Assembly (NCBI RefSeq): GCF_003952385.1
Contig: NZ_CP034444.1
Coordinates: 5,655,001-5,719,000 of the forward strand
Direction of reading: 5' to 3'
DNA length: 64,000 nt
From: Mesorhizobium sp. M1D.F.Ca.ET.043.01.1.1
GTDB taxonomy: Bacteria > Pseudomonadota > Alphaproteobacteria > Rhizobiales > Rhizobiaceae
Position numbers and translations under genes: made by a program. How positions within the stretch are numbered: the first letter of the stretch is position 1; every line of letters starts with the position of its first letter. The notes below the pieces were generated by a model. The model was given only the letters and a program-made list of their open reading frames with translations. It was not told the origin of the DNA and did no database searches. This document shows positions 42,654 to 51,578 of this stretch, piece by piece.

Positions 42654-43973
42654 CTAGGTCTTTGTGAGTTCCAATTGGCGAACCGGACCATGGTCACAGG
42701 AGCTTTTTCCGATCGGCGGCACGGTGCGCCCGCAAGCCAGGTAAGTTCCAGAAATCAGGAACACCATCAGCGTTGAATCGAGAATGTCGTGGCCGACAAG
42801 GATGCCACTCAGCCCACCAACAAGGTACACTATGACGGTGACGACGATCATCGTCGCCCCGAACCGCTCCAGCGGATCGGCACTGAAACGCAGCACTCTT
42901 GTCGCGTTCCAGATCGCGACGACGAAGATCGCCGCCAGTGCAGTTGCGCCTAAAAGTCCAGCCTGCACCAACGCAGTCAGAAAGCCGTTGTGAAAATGGT
43001 TGAAACCTTGGCTCAGCCCAAAGTGCTTCTTGAATCCCTGCCTTGAAAGCCCTCGACTCGCGGAAATGCCGTGGCCGAAAAGCGGGGCCTCGCGAAATGC
43101 CTCGAGCCCTATGTCCCAGAGCCCAACGCGCAGTCCGAGCGGGGTGGAATGATCGCCTTTGATGACAAGGGCATCCCAGTCGTCAAAAAGGACATGAGTG
43201 CGATCCACGATGATCGGGGACGTCATTGCGGCGGTCAGCAGGCTCGCGGCTCCGGCCACCACCAGAAACCGCCTCATATTCGCCCGAGCGAACCTTTGGC
43301 GATTGATTGCGAGCACGGCAACAACCGCGATCAACAGGGCCACCCAAATCATGCGCGAGCCCGAATAGAGGGTCGCCACGACGCCGGCGAGCGCGGCGAC
43401 GATGAGTGGTCCCCAGGCTTTCTCCAACCCCGACAGGGCGCCTGCAAGGCATATCACCACGGCAAGACAGGTGACCGTCGCAAACACGATCGGATTTCCG
43501 GCTCCGCCTTCGGCCCGGAGCATGCCGATCCAGTAATATTGGACGACGGCCAGCACCAGCGCGCCCGCACAGGCCGCCGCGCTGGCGAGCACGGCAATGC
43601 GCGCAAGGGCCGCCTTATCGGTGATGCTCCAGGTCGAATAAGAGATCGGGAACAACAACAAGGTGATCAGCGGCAGGAAATACGCAACGTCGACCCGCAG
43701 CGTACCATTGACGATCGACGCCAAAACCATCGCCGCGCAGTAGGCATAGACTGCAATGGTCATGGCAACCATCGGCCGGTCGATGTTCAAGCGGCGTCGC
43801 CCGGCGGCCAGCAGCACCACCGACCAGAGGGCGCCGCCATGAAAAATGAAGCTCACCACCGATCCGAGCACCGGCGGCGAAAAGAAACAGACCATCGAGA
43901 AGTAGAGGTTGATCTTTTCGGCCGTGGGGTGGCGCCGGAGCGATGTAAACGGATTCAATGCCTTGCTTTGCAA
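42654..43973 (-). CDS. O-antigen ligase/polymerase family membrane protein
   Basis: 439 residues, about ten to twelve membrane segments, with the large periplasmic loop and the conserved RVGLWDIGLEAFREAPLFGHG and FNHFHNGFLTALVQAGLLG motifs of the Wzy/WaaL family (RfaL/O-antigen ligase). The family joins polysaccharide units or transfers them to an acceptor on the periplasmic face. The TAG stop is formed by the TA target site and first base of the adjacent IS630, so the original C-terminus may have been altered. Start TTG 43973 is weak; the ribosome-binding sequence is badly spaced. First membrane segment starts near residue 22. Confidence 0.85.
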   Translation of the reverse strand: MQSKALNPFTSLRRHPTAEKINLYFSMVCFFSPPVLGSVVSFIFHGGALWSVVLLAAGRRRLNIDRPMVAMTIAVYAYCAAMVLASIVNGTLRVDVAYFLPLITLLLFPISYSTWSITDKAALARIAVLASAAACAGALVLAVVQYYWIGMLRAEGGAGNPIVFATVTCLAVVICLAGALSGLEKAWGPLIVAALAGVVATLYSGSRMIWVALLIAVVAVLAINRQRFARANMRRFLVVAGAASLLTAAMTSPIIVDRTHVLFDDWDALVIKGDHSTPLGLRVGLWDIGLEAFREAPLFGHGISASRGLSRQGFKKHFGLSQGFNHFHNGFLTALVQAGLLGATALAAIFVVAIWNATRVLRFSADPLERFGATMIVVTVIVYLVGGLSGILVGHDILDSTLMVFLISGTYLACGRTVPPIGKSSCDHGPVRQLELTKT

Positions 43974-44144
43974 TCTCTTAGGTTGCGTGCAGATCGATTC
44001 AATGATCCCCGCTTACCCTGGCCCCTGTCCCGGAGCCGGTATAGCCTCTAGTTCCGGCATCCGATAGTGCGATTCCATTGCGCTCGCCATCTGGCCGCAA
44101 CGGGCGGACAGTGCAAAAATGAAACCGTTTGAGCTTGCGCTTGC

Positions 44145-46115
44145 TCAAGCCGCGGCAGCAGCCGAGGCTCCCTGGTGCGCTTCCCGCCATGATTGGAACA
44201 TCAGCACGTCCCAAAGCAGATACTGGTTGTTGCGGTGTCCGGAAAGATGCTCGGACCAGGCGCGCCGGATCGGCTTCGACCGGAAAAAGCCATCCTCCTG
44301 CAATCGGCGCTCGTCCAGCAGCGCCTCCGCCCAGTCGCGGAGGGCTCCGCGCAACCAGGCATCTATAGGCACGCCGAAGCCCATCTTTGGACGTTCGACA
44401 AGCGCCTGAGGAACATGTCTGTAGAGCAGTTGCCTGAGCGGCCACTTGGTTTGCCCGCCGGTCCGCAGAACGGAAAGCGGCAACGAAAGGGCAAAGCTTA
44501 CAAGGCGATGGTCGAGAAGCGGCACGCGGGTTTCAAGGCCGATGGCCATTGCCGCGCGGTCGACCTTTACCAGAATGTCATCCGGCAGATAGCTCATCGT
44601 GTCGAGATACATCATCCGCTCGACGTTGCCCGGTAAATCCGGAAGGGGTTCAAGCCCCGTCAGCATCGTCGGCGGCTCAGCCGCACCGAGAACGATATCC
44701 GCGGGCTCCCAGTGCGAGCAAAGGCGACGATAAACATCGTCTAAGCTTCGCAGCGAAAGGACCGAGGCGGCCTTGTGGATCTTGTCGCCCACACGCTGGC
44801 GGCGCATGCGCCGCGGCAAGAGCGGCATGATCCCGCCTGCGACATTGTCATAGAGACCCGCGGACGGCAGCTTGGCCAAGCTTGCCGACACAAGGCGCAA
44901 CCCGATCGGGACGCGGGAAAGCCTGTTCCAGAAAGCATCGGCAAGCGCGTAACGCGTGTAGCCCGAAAACAGCTCGTCTCCGCCGTCGCCCGACAGCGCG
45001 ACCTTGACACTGCCACGCGCCAACTTGGACACCAGGAACGTCGGGATCTGCGAGGAGTCCGAGAAAGGCTCGCAATAGATGCCGGGCAGCTGCGGCACGA
45101 CGTCGAGCGCGTCGCGCTCGCTAAGATAAAGTTCGGTATGATCGGTGCCGAGTCGGCGCGCCACCTGCTGGGCGTGGTGCGCCTCGTTGTAGCCTGCCTC
45201 GTTGAATCCGATCGTGAACGTCCGCACCGGCCGCGAGCTGATCGACTGCATGACCGCCACGATCGCCGAGGAATCGATGCCGCCCGAGAGGAAGGCGCCG
45301 AGCGGCACGTCGGCGATCATCTGCCCTTCGAGCGCCTGGCGAAGATGACGCTCGAGGCCGTCGACCGCCTCTTCGGGGCTCCCTTGAAAAGGATCACGCC
45401 GGCCCCGTTCGGCGACTTCCCTGGCGCTCCAATAGCTCTCGACGCGCGGCTCGCGCATGGGGTCGGAAAGGACGAGAAACTCACCGGGCCTTAGTTTGCG
45501 GATGCCCTGATAGATGCTGTAAGGCGCGGGGATGTAGTTGTGGCGCATCAACAACGCCAGCGCATTGCGGTCGATCTCCGGGCGCCAGTTGGGGAGCGGG
45601 CTGAATGCCTTGATCTCGGAGGCGAAAGCGAACGCCTTGCCGACACGCCCGTAGTACAAGGGTTTTTCCCCCAGGCGATCGCGGCCGAGGACGAGCGTTC
45701 TCTCCAGCCGGTCCCACAAGCCGAAAGCGAACATGCCGACGGCCAGTTCGAGGGCCTTTTTCAGGCCCAGCTCTTCGATCGCAGCCAGCAAGACCTCGGT
45801 GTCGGAATGCCCGCGCCAGGCATGAAGGCCATGCTTGCGATCGAGGAGCGTGCGCATCTCGGCGTGGTTGTAAATTTCTCCGTTGAAGACAATGACGTAG
45901 CGACCACCATGCGAGGTCATCGGCTGCGCGCCTGCCGACGACAGATCGATGATCGCCAGTCGGCGCTGGCTGAGAGCGACGCCGGCCTCGGCATCGGTCC
46001 AGACGCCGTCTCCATCCGGACCGCGATGCCGGATCATGTCGGCCATGCGGCGCACGGTGGAGGCGCCGCTGCCCGTCGCCGCCGCTCCTCCTACAATGCC
46101 GACGATACCGCACAT
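44145..46115 (-). CDS. asnB: Asparagine synthetase (glutamine-hydrolysing) family amidotransferase
   Basis: 656 residues. Cys2 nucleophile after Met (MCGIVGIVGG), glutaminase motifs MIRHRGPDGDG, RRLAIIDLS, VFNGEIYNH; synthetase PP-loop SGGIDSS (277-283) and SGDGGDELFSGYTRY. Full length. In sugar clusters such AsnB-like proteins (for example WbpS-type) transfer ammonia to a carboxylate of an amino sugar or uronic acid, forming amides; this fits the uronic-acid dehydrogenase in the cluster, but ordinary asparagine synthesis cannot be excluded. Start ATG 46115 is fixed by the need for Cys2. Confidence 0.9.
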   Translation of the reverse strand: MCGIVGIVGGAAATGSGASTVRRMADMIRHRGPDGDGVWTDAEAGVALSQRRLAIIDLSSAGAQPMTSHGGRYVIVFNGEIYNHAEMRTLLDRKHGLHAWRGHSDTEVLLAAIEELGLKKALELAVGMFAFGLWDRLERTLVLGRDRLGEKPLYYGRVGKAFAFASEIKAFSPLPNWRPEIDRNALALLMRHNYIPAPYSIYQGIRKLRPGEFLVLSDPMREPRVESYWSAREVAERGRRDPFQGSPEEAVDGLERHLRQALEGQMIADVPLGAFLSGGIDSSAIVAVMQSISSRPVRTFTIGFNEAGYNEAHHAQQVARRLGTDHTELYLSERDALDVVPQLPGIYCEPFSDSSQIPTFLVSKLARGSVKVALSGDGGDELFSGYTRYALADAFWNRLSRVPIGLRLVSASLAKLPSAGLYDNVAGGIMPLLPRRMRRQRVGDKIHKAASVLSLRSLDDVYRRLCSHWEPADIVLGAAEPPTMLTGLEPLPDLPGNVERMMYLDTMSYLPDDILVKVDRAAMAIGLETRVPLLDHRLVSFALSLPLSVLRTGGQTKWPLRQLLYRHVPQALVERPKMGFGVPIDAWLRGALRDWAEALLDERRLQEDGFFRSKPIRRAWSEHLSGHRNNQYLLWDVLMFQSWREAHQGASAAAAA

Positions 46116-46193
46116 ACGGCGTCACTGCTCCATGATGGCCAGCCCGAGATTTGCTCTCTATGCCGCGAGATCAGATAGAGGAAAACCAAGTAT

Positions 46194-46988
46194 CTATAAA
46201 TCGATTCGCTCGAAACACCATTCACCGCAGCCGGTGCCGAAAAGACCAATTCCAGGCGTTACATTGAAGCGCTGCTTCATGCGAAACCCAAGTTTTCCGA
46301 CGGTGGTCTCCAACTCGTCGGCCGAAGTGGATTGATAGGGATATCCACCGAGCCAATCGTCGACATCTGCCAGGAACTCCATGCCGCGGCGCGCGCGATA
46401 TTTCTTTACAAAAGAGATCGGGTCCCCGTGACGCAACGTTCTCGCCAGGATGTAGGCGGGAACAAAGAGAGCCTTTACGGGAGCGCGCAGCCACCGATGG
46501 GAGGAGTACAGCCGTTTTTCGACGGTCCACAGTCCGCAAAGAGGTGTCTTCAGGTAGATCGCAAGGCCAAACCGTCCCCCGCGGCCGACGAAACCGGTCG
46601 CGTTGCGGATCGCTGCCCACATGTCCCCGGTGTGATGCAGGACGCCCCAGGAATAGACGATGTCGAACGTCCCTGATGGAAGCGATCCCTTGTCGAGGAT
46701 ATCGGCTCGCTCCACGCTCCATTCGGCTTCCGGCGCGAACCGGGAAAGGACGGCTTTTGTCGTTTCGACGCAGTCGGTGTCGTAGTCCAGCGCCAGGACC
46801 TTGGCCGCTCCAAGCCGAAGGGCGGCCGCCGAGTGCAAACCCGACCCGCAGCCGATATCCAGAAAGGTCTTGTCCTTCACATCGCCGACGAGGCGGCGAA
46901 GGTCCTGGCAGGCGCGGTCCAGGTGCTCCTGCTCGAAGCGCGCGGCGAGCTCCGACCAGTTGCGGCCGAAATCATAGCGCGCGTTCAT
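46194..46988 (-). CDS. Class I SAM-dependent methyltransferase (polysaccharide cluster)
   Basis: 264 residues. Motif I FLDIGCGSGLHSAAALRLGA, acidic ALDYD and the post-I/IV region DIVYSWGVLHHTGDMW are typical of class I methyltransferases. The GVLHHTGDMWAAI stretch is almost the same in a second methyltransferase at 50730, so the two are paralogues. A C-terminal conserved block (FLADVDDWLGGYPYQSTSADEL) is shared as well. A likely role is methylation of a sugar or its substituent; substrate unknown. It is 34 bases before the epimerase stop. Confidence 0.88.
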   Translation of the reverse strand: MNARYDFGRNWSELAARFEQEHLDRACQDLRRLVGDVKDKTFLDIGCGSGLHSAAALRLGAAKVLALDYDTDCVETTKAVLSRFAPEAEWSVERADILDKGSLPSGTFDIVYSWGVLHHTGDMWAAIRNATGFVGRGGRFGLAIYLKTPLCGLWTVEKRLYSSHRWLRAPVKALFVPAYILARTLRHGDPISFVKKYRARRGMEFLADVDDWLGGYPYQSTSADELETTVGKLGFRMKQRFNVTPGIGLFGTGCGEWCFERIDL

Positions 46989-47022
46989 GGACCTTCACCT
47001 GCCGTGCCGCCGAAGCTGCCGA

Positions 47023-48042
47023 TCATACCCGATAGAATTCCCGATACCATTTCACGAAGCGCGGGACCCCGATCTCGATCGGGATCTTCGGTTTGAATCC
47101 AGTCGCCTCCTCGAGCGAGCTGACATCGGCGGACGTCGACGGAACGTCGCCCGGCTGGATCGGCATCAGGTTGCGGTTTGCCTTGCGCCCGAGCGCGTCT
47201 TCCAGCACCTCGATCAGCCGGTTCAGTTGAACGGGCGAATTGCCGCCGATGTTGTGGATCCTGAACGGCGCGTTGCTGGTTGCCGGATCCGGCGCGGCGC
47301 TTTTCCAATCCGGGTTGGGCGTCGCGGGCTGCCGCATGACGCGGACAATGCCTTCAACAATGTCGTCGATATAAGTGAAATCCCGCTGCATATTGCCATA
47401 GTTGAAGACGTCGATCGGCTCACCGGCGAGGATGGCCCTGGCGAAGATGAACAGAGCCATGTCCGGCCGTCCCCAGGGACCATAGACGGTGAAGAAACGC
47501 AGTCCCGTCGTCGGCAGTGCGAACAGATGGCTGTAGGTGTGCGCCATAAGCTCGTTGGCCTTCTTGCTTGCCGCATAGAGGCTGAGCGGATGGTCAGCCG
47601 AATCGTGAACGGAGAACGGCATTCGTGTACTGCCGCCATAGATCGAACTGGAGGAGGCATAGACCAGATGGCCAACCGAGGCGTGCCGGCATCCTTCGAG
47701 GACATTGAGAAAGCCGCTGAGATTGCTTTCCACATAGGCGTGCGGATTGGTCAGCGAATAGCGCACGCCGGCTTGAGCCGCGAGATTGACGACGATCTCC
47801 GGCGCGGTCGACAGAAGCAGCGCCGAAATACGGTCGCGCTCCGTGAGATCGACATGCTCGAACCGAAAGTTCGGGAACCTGTTCAGCCGGTCGAGCCGCG
47901 CCCGCTTCAGGGTGACGTCGTAGTACTCATTCATGGAATCCAATCCAACGACCTGCCGGCCGTCGGAGAGCAGTCTCTCGCAGAGATGAAAACCGATGAA
48001 ACCGGCCGCGCCGGTGATCAGAATTGGCCTGCTTGATGTCAC
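47023..48042 (-). CDS. NAD-dependent epimerase, UDP-glucuronate 4-epimerase-like
   Basis: 339 residues. Rossmann motif ITGAAGFIGFHLCERLL (TGAAGFIG), catalytic SSSSIYG with YAASKKANE (YxxxK), and the LDSMNEYYDVTLKRARLDRL segment typical of the UDP-glucuronate epimerases LpsL/CapI. Expected reaction: interconversion of UDP-glucuronate and UDP-galacturonate, or an N-acetylated uronate, feeding polymer assembly. Next to the TviB-like dehydrogenase, 35 bases away, it may act on UDP-N-acetylglucosaminuronate as TviC does. Confidence 0.88.
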   Translation of the reverse strand: MTSSRPILITGAAGFIGFHLCERLLSDGRQVVGLDSMNEYYDVTLKRARLDRLNRFPNFRFEHVDLTERDRISALLLSTAPEIVVNLAAQAGVRYSLTNPHAYVESNLSGFLNVLEGCRHASVGHLVYASSSSIYGGSTRMPFSVHDSADHPLSLYAASKKANELMAHTYSHLFALPTTGLRFFTVYGPWGRPDMALFIFARAILAGEPIDVFNYGNMQRDFTYIDDIVEGIVRVMRQPATPNPDWKSAAPDPATSNAPFRIHNIGGNSPVQLNRLIEVLEDALGRKANRNLMPIQPGDVPSTSADVSSLEEATGFKPKIPIEIGVPRFVKWYREFYRV

Positions 48043-48076
48043 GGCTTATCCCCAGCGTCGATTTCTGGCCGAGCCC

Positions 48077-49357
48077 TCACAGGCTCCAATATTTTATCGT
48101 GCCAGGAATTTCATTCGGCTTGAAGGCAGACTTGATGTCGAACAGCGTTCCACCTGGTCTGATCATCTCAAAAATGCGGGACTTCCCACCCTCGAGATAA
48201 TGCTTGTGAGGAACCGCCAGAACAAGCGCCTGCAGATCTTTTATTTCCTCGATCGGCAGGATTGTTTCGCCATGGTCGCGTCGAGCGGTTTCGGCATCGG
48301 CAAGCGGGTCGTGGACTTTGGGGACAATGCCGAATTGCCGCAGTTCCCTGACCATGTCGAAGACGCGGCTGTTGCGCAAATCCGGCACGTCCTCCTTGAA
48401 GGTCAGCCCGAGAACGCCGATGGAAGCTCCTTTGACGGGCATGTCCGAGCGGATCAGCTGCTTGACGACCTGTTGGGCAACGAATGCTCCCATGCCGTCG
48501 TTGATGCGACGGCCGGCCAGGATGATCTGCGGGTGGTATCCCTCAGCCTCAGCCTTGGCGGTCAGATAGTATGGATCGACGCTGATGCAGTGGCCACCCA
48601 CGAAACCCGGCTTGAAGGGAAGAAAGTTCCACTTTGTCGACGCGGCATCGAGAACATCCTGGGTCCGGATGTCGAGCCGCTCGAAGATCATTGCCAATTC
48701 ATTCATCAGTGCGATGTTGAGATCGCGCTGGGTGTTCTCGATCACTTTCGCTGCCTCGGCCACCTTGATCGAGGGGGCGCGGTAGACACCGGCATCGATG
48801 ATGCGACCATAGGTATCCGCCACGCGCTCCAGCGTCTCGGTGTTCTCGCCGGAGACGACTTTGACGATCCGTTGCAGCGAGTGTTCCCGATCGCCAGGGT
48901 TGGCTCGTTCGGGCGAATAGCCAAGCGTGAAGTCATCAGGGTGCCTAAGGCCCGAAATCCGCTCGATGATCGGCCCGCAGAAATCTTCCGTCACGCCTGG
49001 ATAGACCGTCGATTCGAAAACGACGACCGCGCCCTTCTCGACCGCTTCCCCGACAAGTTCGGAGGCCAACCGCAGGGGCGCGAGATCGGGGGCGCGGTTG
49101 TTGTCGATAGGGGTCGGCACGGCGACAATGAAGAACGTCGCGCCTTTCAACATCTGTCGGTCGGCGGTGAGGACGATCGACGTTTCCTTGAGCGACGTTG
49201 CGTCGACCTCTCCCGTGCGATCGATGCCGTCGCGCAGTTCGTTGATGCGACGTTCGCTGATGTCAAACGCAATCGTTCCCGGGAAAACCTTTCCAAACGC
49301 GACAGCTACCGGCAAGCCGACATAGCCTAATCCGATTACAGCAATGCGTTCGGACAT
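48077..49357 (-). CDS. Nucleotide sugar dehydrogenase, TviB/WbpO-like
   Basis: 426 residues. N-terminal Rossmann motif IGLGYVGLPVAVAFGK, the VPTPIDNNRAPDL and FESTVYPGVTEDFC segments, catalytic region KVIENTQRDLNIALMNE and the catalytic Cys motif FVGGHCISVDPYYLT. The pattern resembles the Vi-antigen enzyme TviB and WbpO, which oxidise UDP-N-acetylhexosamine to the uronic acid with two NAD. Plain UDP-glucose dehydrogenase is less likely. Provides the acidic sugar donor of the cluster. Start ATG 49357 is divergent from the glycosyltransferase at 49603. Confidence 0.9.
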   Translation of the reverse strand: MSERIAVIGLGYVGLPVAVAFGKVFPGTIAFDISERRINELRDGIDRTGEVDATSLKETSIVLTADRQMLKGATFFIVAVPTPIDNNRAPDLAPLRLASELVGEAVEKGAVVVFESTVYPGVTEDFCGPIIERISGLRHPDDFTLGYSPERANPGDREHSLQRIVKVVSGENTETLERVADTYGRIIDAGVYRAPSIKVAEAAKVIENTQRDLNIALMNELAMIFERLDIRTQDVLDAASTKWNFLPFKPGFVGGHCISVDPYYLTAKAEAEGYHPQIILAGRRINDGMGAFVAQQVVKQLIRSDMPVKGASIGVLGLTFKEDVPDLRNSRVFDMVRELRQFGIVPKVHDPLADAETARRDHGETILPIEEIKDLQALVLAVPHKHYLEGGKSRIFEMIRPGGTLFDIKSAFKPNEIPGTIKYWSL

Positions 49358-49602
49358 CCGCGGATTTCCTCAGGTCATCGATCAGTCGAGGCGCTTTTAT
49401 GGCAGGCGGAGTTTCAATTCAACGATGCGCCGTTGCGAAGGCAGAAGTCTCCACTCAAAAATGGTCCGCGACCATGCTTGCGCCGCTCATGCGCTCTCAT
49501 GCCGATCGATGTTGTGGATAACATGCGTCAGCATTGGGTTTCGGGCGTCGAAAACCTACAAGGGGCGAATGGCCTGAAGCGATCAGCCCAAGAATTGAAC
49601 GC

Positions 49603-50733
49603 ATGAACCGTATCGTCGTTGTTGTCAGCGAACCAAGGTCCCTTGCAACCACGCGGGGGCATTTTCTTCTTGCGCTGCGCCTTGCAGGATACGAAGTTCA
49701 CGCCCTGGCCCCATTCGATGCGATGACCGTTCGTTGGCTGACAGAAAACGGCATCCGGTTCCATCCATTGCCGATGGAGCGCGCCGCTGTTGCGCCGCTC
49801 GGCGACACGCTTTTGGCCTTTCGGCTCTACAGGAAGATACGAAAACTCAAGCCTCGGATCGTGCTGAGCTGCGCGATCAAGCCAATCGTCTACGGCGTAC
49901 CCGCGGCATTGATCGCACGGGTGCCGCGCCGGCACGCGCTTGTCACCGGTCTCGGCTATGCGTTCACGGACCGGCACAGATCGCTGCGCTGGCGGGCCGT
50001 CAACGCCGTGGCTCGGCTGCTTTATGCCGCCAGCCTGCGTGCGGCCACCACGGCCACCTTCCAGAATGACGACGACCGCGATGATTTCCGTCGACTGGGG
50101 CTTCTCGGACGGACACCAGCCAACGTCGTCAACGGTTCAGGGGTCGACCTGGAGCGCTTCCAGGTGGCGCCTCTCCCGCACAAGCCGCGATTTCTGATGA
50201 TCGCGCGCCTGCTTCGCGACAAAGGCCTCGCGGAATATCTGGCCGCAGCGAGACTGGTGAAGGCGGTCCGGCCGGACGCTCGTTTCGACCTGGTCGGTGA
50301 CACGGATCCCAACCCCGCGGGATTTCCGGTTTCGGAGGTTGAAGCAGCCGTGGCGGACGGAACGATTCACTATCACGGGGCCGTCGAAGACGTTCGCGGG
50401 GTGATCGCCGATTCGCGTGTTTACGTGCTTCCGTCCTACCGTGAGGGCACCTCGCGCTCGGTTCTGGAGGCGATGGCGATGGGCCGCCCGGTGATCACGA
50501 CGGATGCGCCGGGTTGCCGCGCGCCGATTGTTCCCGGGGTGAACGGCCTGCTGGTGCCGGTCGGCGCCACGGCCCCCCTGGCGGAGGCGATGATCCGCCT
50601 GATCGATAACCCGGACGAGGCCGAGCGCATGGCCAAGAACAGCCGGAGGATCGCCGAAGAGCGCTATGACATTCGGAAGGTGACCGCTCATATGATGGAA
50701 ATCGTCGAAGCCGGGCCGCGGGCCGCAGAATGA
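49603..50733 (+). CDS. Glycosyltransferase, GT4-like (GT-B fold)
   Basis: 376 residues from ATG 49603; ATG 49603 is preferred over 49534 since sequence homology to the family starts there (NRIVVVVSEPRSLATTRGHFL). C-terminal half with FLMIARLLRDKGLAEYLAAA and the EGTSRSVLEAMAMGRPVITT glutamate motif of family GT4. The N-terminal half resembles enzymes that transfer N-acetylhexosamine onto lipid-linked sugars, such as PglA. The stop overlaps the methyltransferase start (ATGA). Confidence 0.88.
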   Translation: MNRIVVVVSEPRSLATTRGHFLLALRLAGYEVHALAPFDAMTVRWLTENGIRFHPLPMERAAVAPLGDTLLAFRLYRKIRKLKPRIVLSCAIKPIVYGVPAALIARVPRRHALVTGLGYAFTDRHRSLRWRAVNAVARLLYAASLRAATTATFQNDDDRDDFRRLGLLGRTPANVVNGSGVDLERFQVAPLPHKPRFLMIARLLRDKGLAEYLAAARLVKAVRPDARFDLVGDTDPNPAGFPVSEVEAAVADGTIHYHGAVEDVRGVIADSRVYVLPSYREGTSRSVLEAMAMGRPVITTDAPGCRAPIVPGVNGLLVPVGATAPLAEAMIRLIDNPDEAERMAKNSRRIAEERYDIRKVTAHMMEIVEAGPRAAE

Positions 50734-51578
50734 CGGTTCCGGAGAATTCAGGGGTGAAGCGATACGAATTCGGAGCCAACTGGGCTGCGTTCATCGACAG
50801 GCACTACACGCCTGAACGCCGCCGGATGTCGACCGACAAGCTCTTATCATTCCTGGGCAAAGAGAGCCTTGAAGGAATGGATTTTCTCGATATCGGCAGC
50901 GGCAGCGGGCTGCACTCGCTTGCCGCGTTCGACGCAAAAGCGAAGCGGATCCATTCCTTCGACTTTGATCCGCTTTCGGTCAGGACGACCGGAAAACTGC
51001 GCCAATTGGCGGGTGAGCCGCCGAACTGGATCGTTGAGAAGGGCGACGTGCTCGACGTCGATTATCTCCAGAGGCTGGGCACATGGGGCCTGGTGTATTC
51101 CTGGGGCGTGCTCCACCACACCGGCGCGATGTGGCAGGCGATCGAAAATGCGGCGCAAAGGGTAGCGCCCGGCGGGCTCTTGTTCATTGCGCTCTATTCG
51201 TCGAATGTCGTGAAGCCTTCCGCGGAATTCTGGCTGGATGTGAAGCGTCGGTATAATGCCGCCGGTCCGAGCAAGAGACGCTGGATGGAATACTGGTACA
51301 TCTGGCGCTTCGGGCTTGGCCGCAATCCGCTTCAACTGCCGCAGCTCTTGAAGCAGATCTATGACAAGAAAAAAGGTCGCGGCATGAGCTACATGACCGA
51401 CGTCCGCGACTGGCTGGGCGGCTGGCCGATGGAGTTCGCCGACGACCAGGCGGTGGTCGATTTCCTGAAGGAGCGATTCGATTTCGAGCTCGTCAGGATG
51501 TCCACGGGTGAAGCCTGCACGGAGTTTCTTTTCCGCAACCCGAACAATCCGACACCGGTTCGACGCGAGGCATTTTAA
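50730..51578 (+). CDS. Class I SAM-dependent methyltransferase, paralogue of the 46194 gene
   Basis: 282 residues. Motif I FLDIGSGSGLHSLAAFDAKA, acidic SFDFD, and VYSWGVLHHTGAMWQAIENA; later the conserved MSYMTDVRDWLGGWPMEFA block shared with the paralogue. It overlaps the glycosyltransferase by four bases, so both are translationally coupled. Role in decorating the polymer is inferred. The 3' end overlaps by four bases with the convergent ABC exporter. Confidence 0.88.
   Translation: MTVPENSGVKRYEFGANWAAFIDRHYTPERRRMSTDKLLSFLGKESLEGMDFLDIGSGSGLHSLAAFDAKAKRIHSFDFDPLSVRTTGKLRQLAGEPPNWIVEKGDVLDVDYLQRLGTWGLVYSWGVLHHTGAMWQAIENAAQRVAPGGLLFIALYSSNVVKPSAEFWLDVKRRYNAAGPSKRRWMEYWYIWRFGLGRNPLQLPQLLKQIYDKKKGRGMSYMTDVRDWLGGWPMEFADDQAVVDFLKERFDFELVRMSTGEACTEFLFRNPNNPTPVRREAF

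Larger units (their letters stand above)
41607..42654 (-). mobile_element. IS630 family insertion sequence, 1,048 bp, flanked by TA
   Basis: Terminal inverted repeats start GAGCG(T/G)TTCAG(G/C)TTTTGAC and match in 20 of 23 bases (left 41607-41629, right 42654-42632). Both ends are flanked by TA (41605-41606 and 42655-42656), the target duplication of the IS630/Tc1-mariner group. The transposase is encoded on the - strand in two overlapping frames. Confidence 0.9.
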
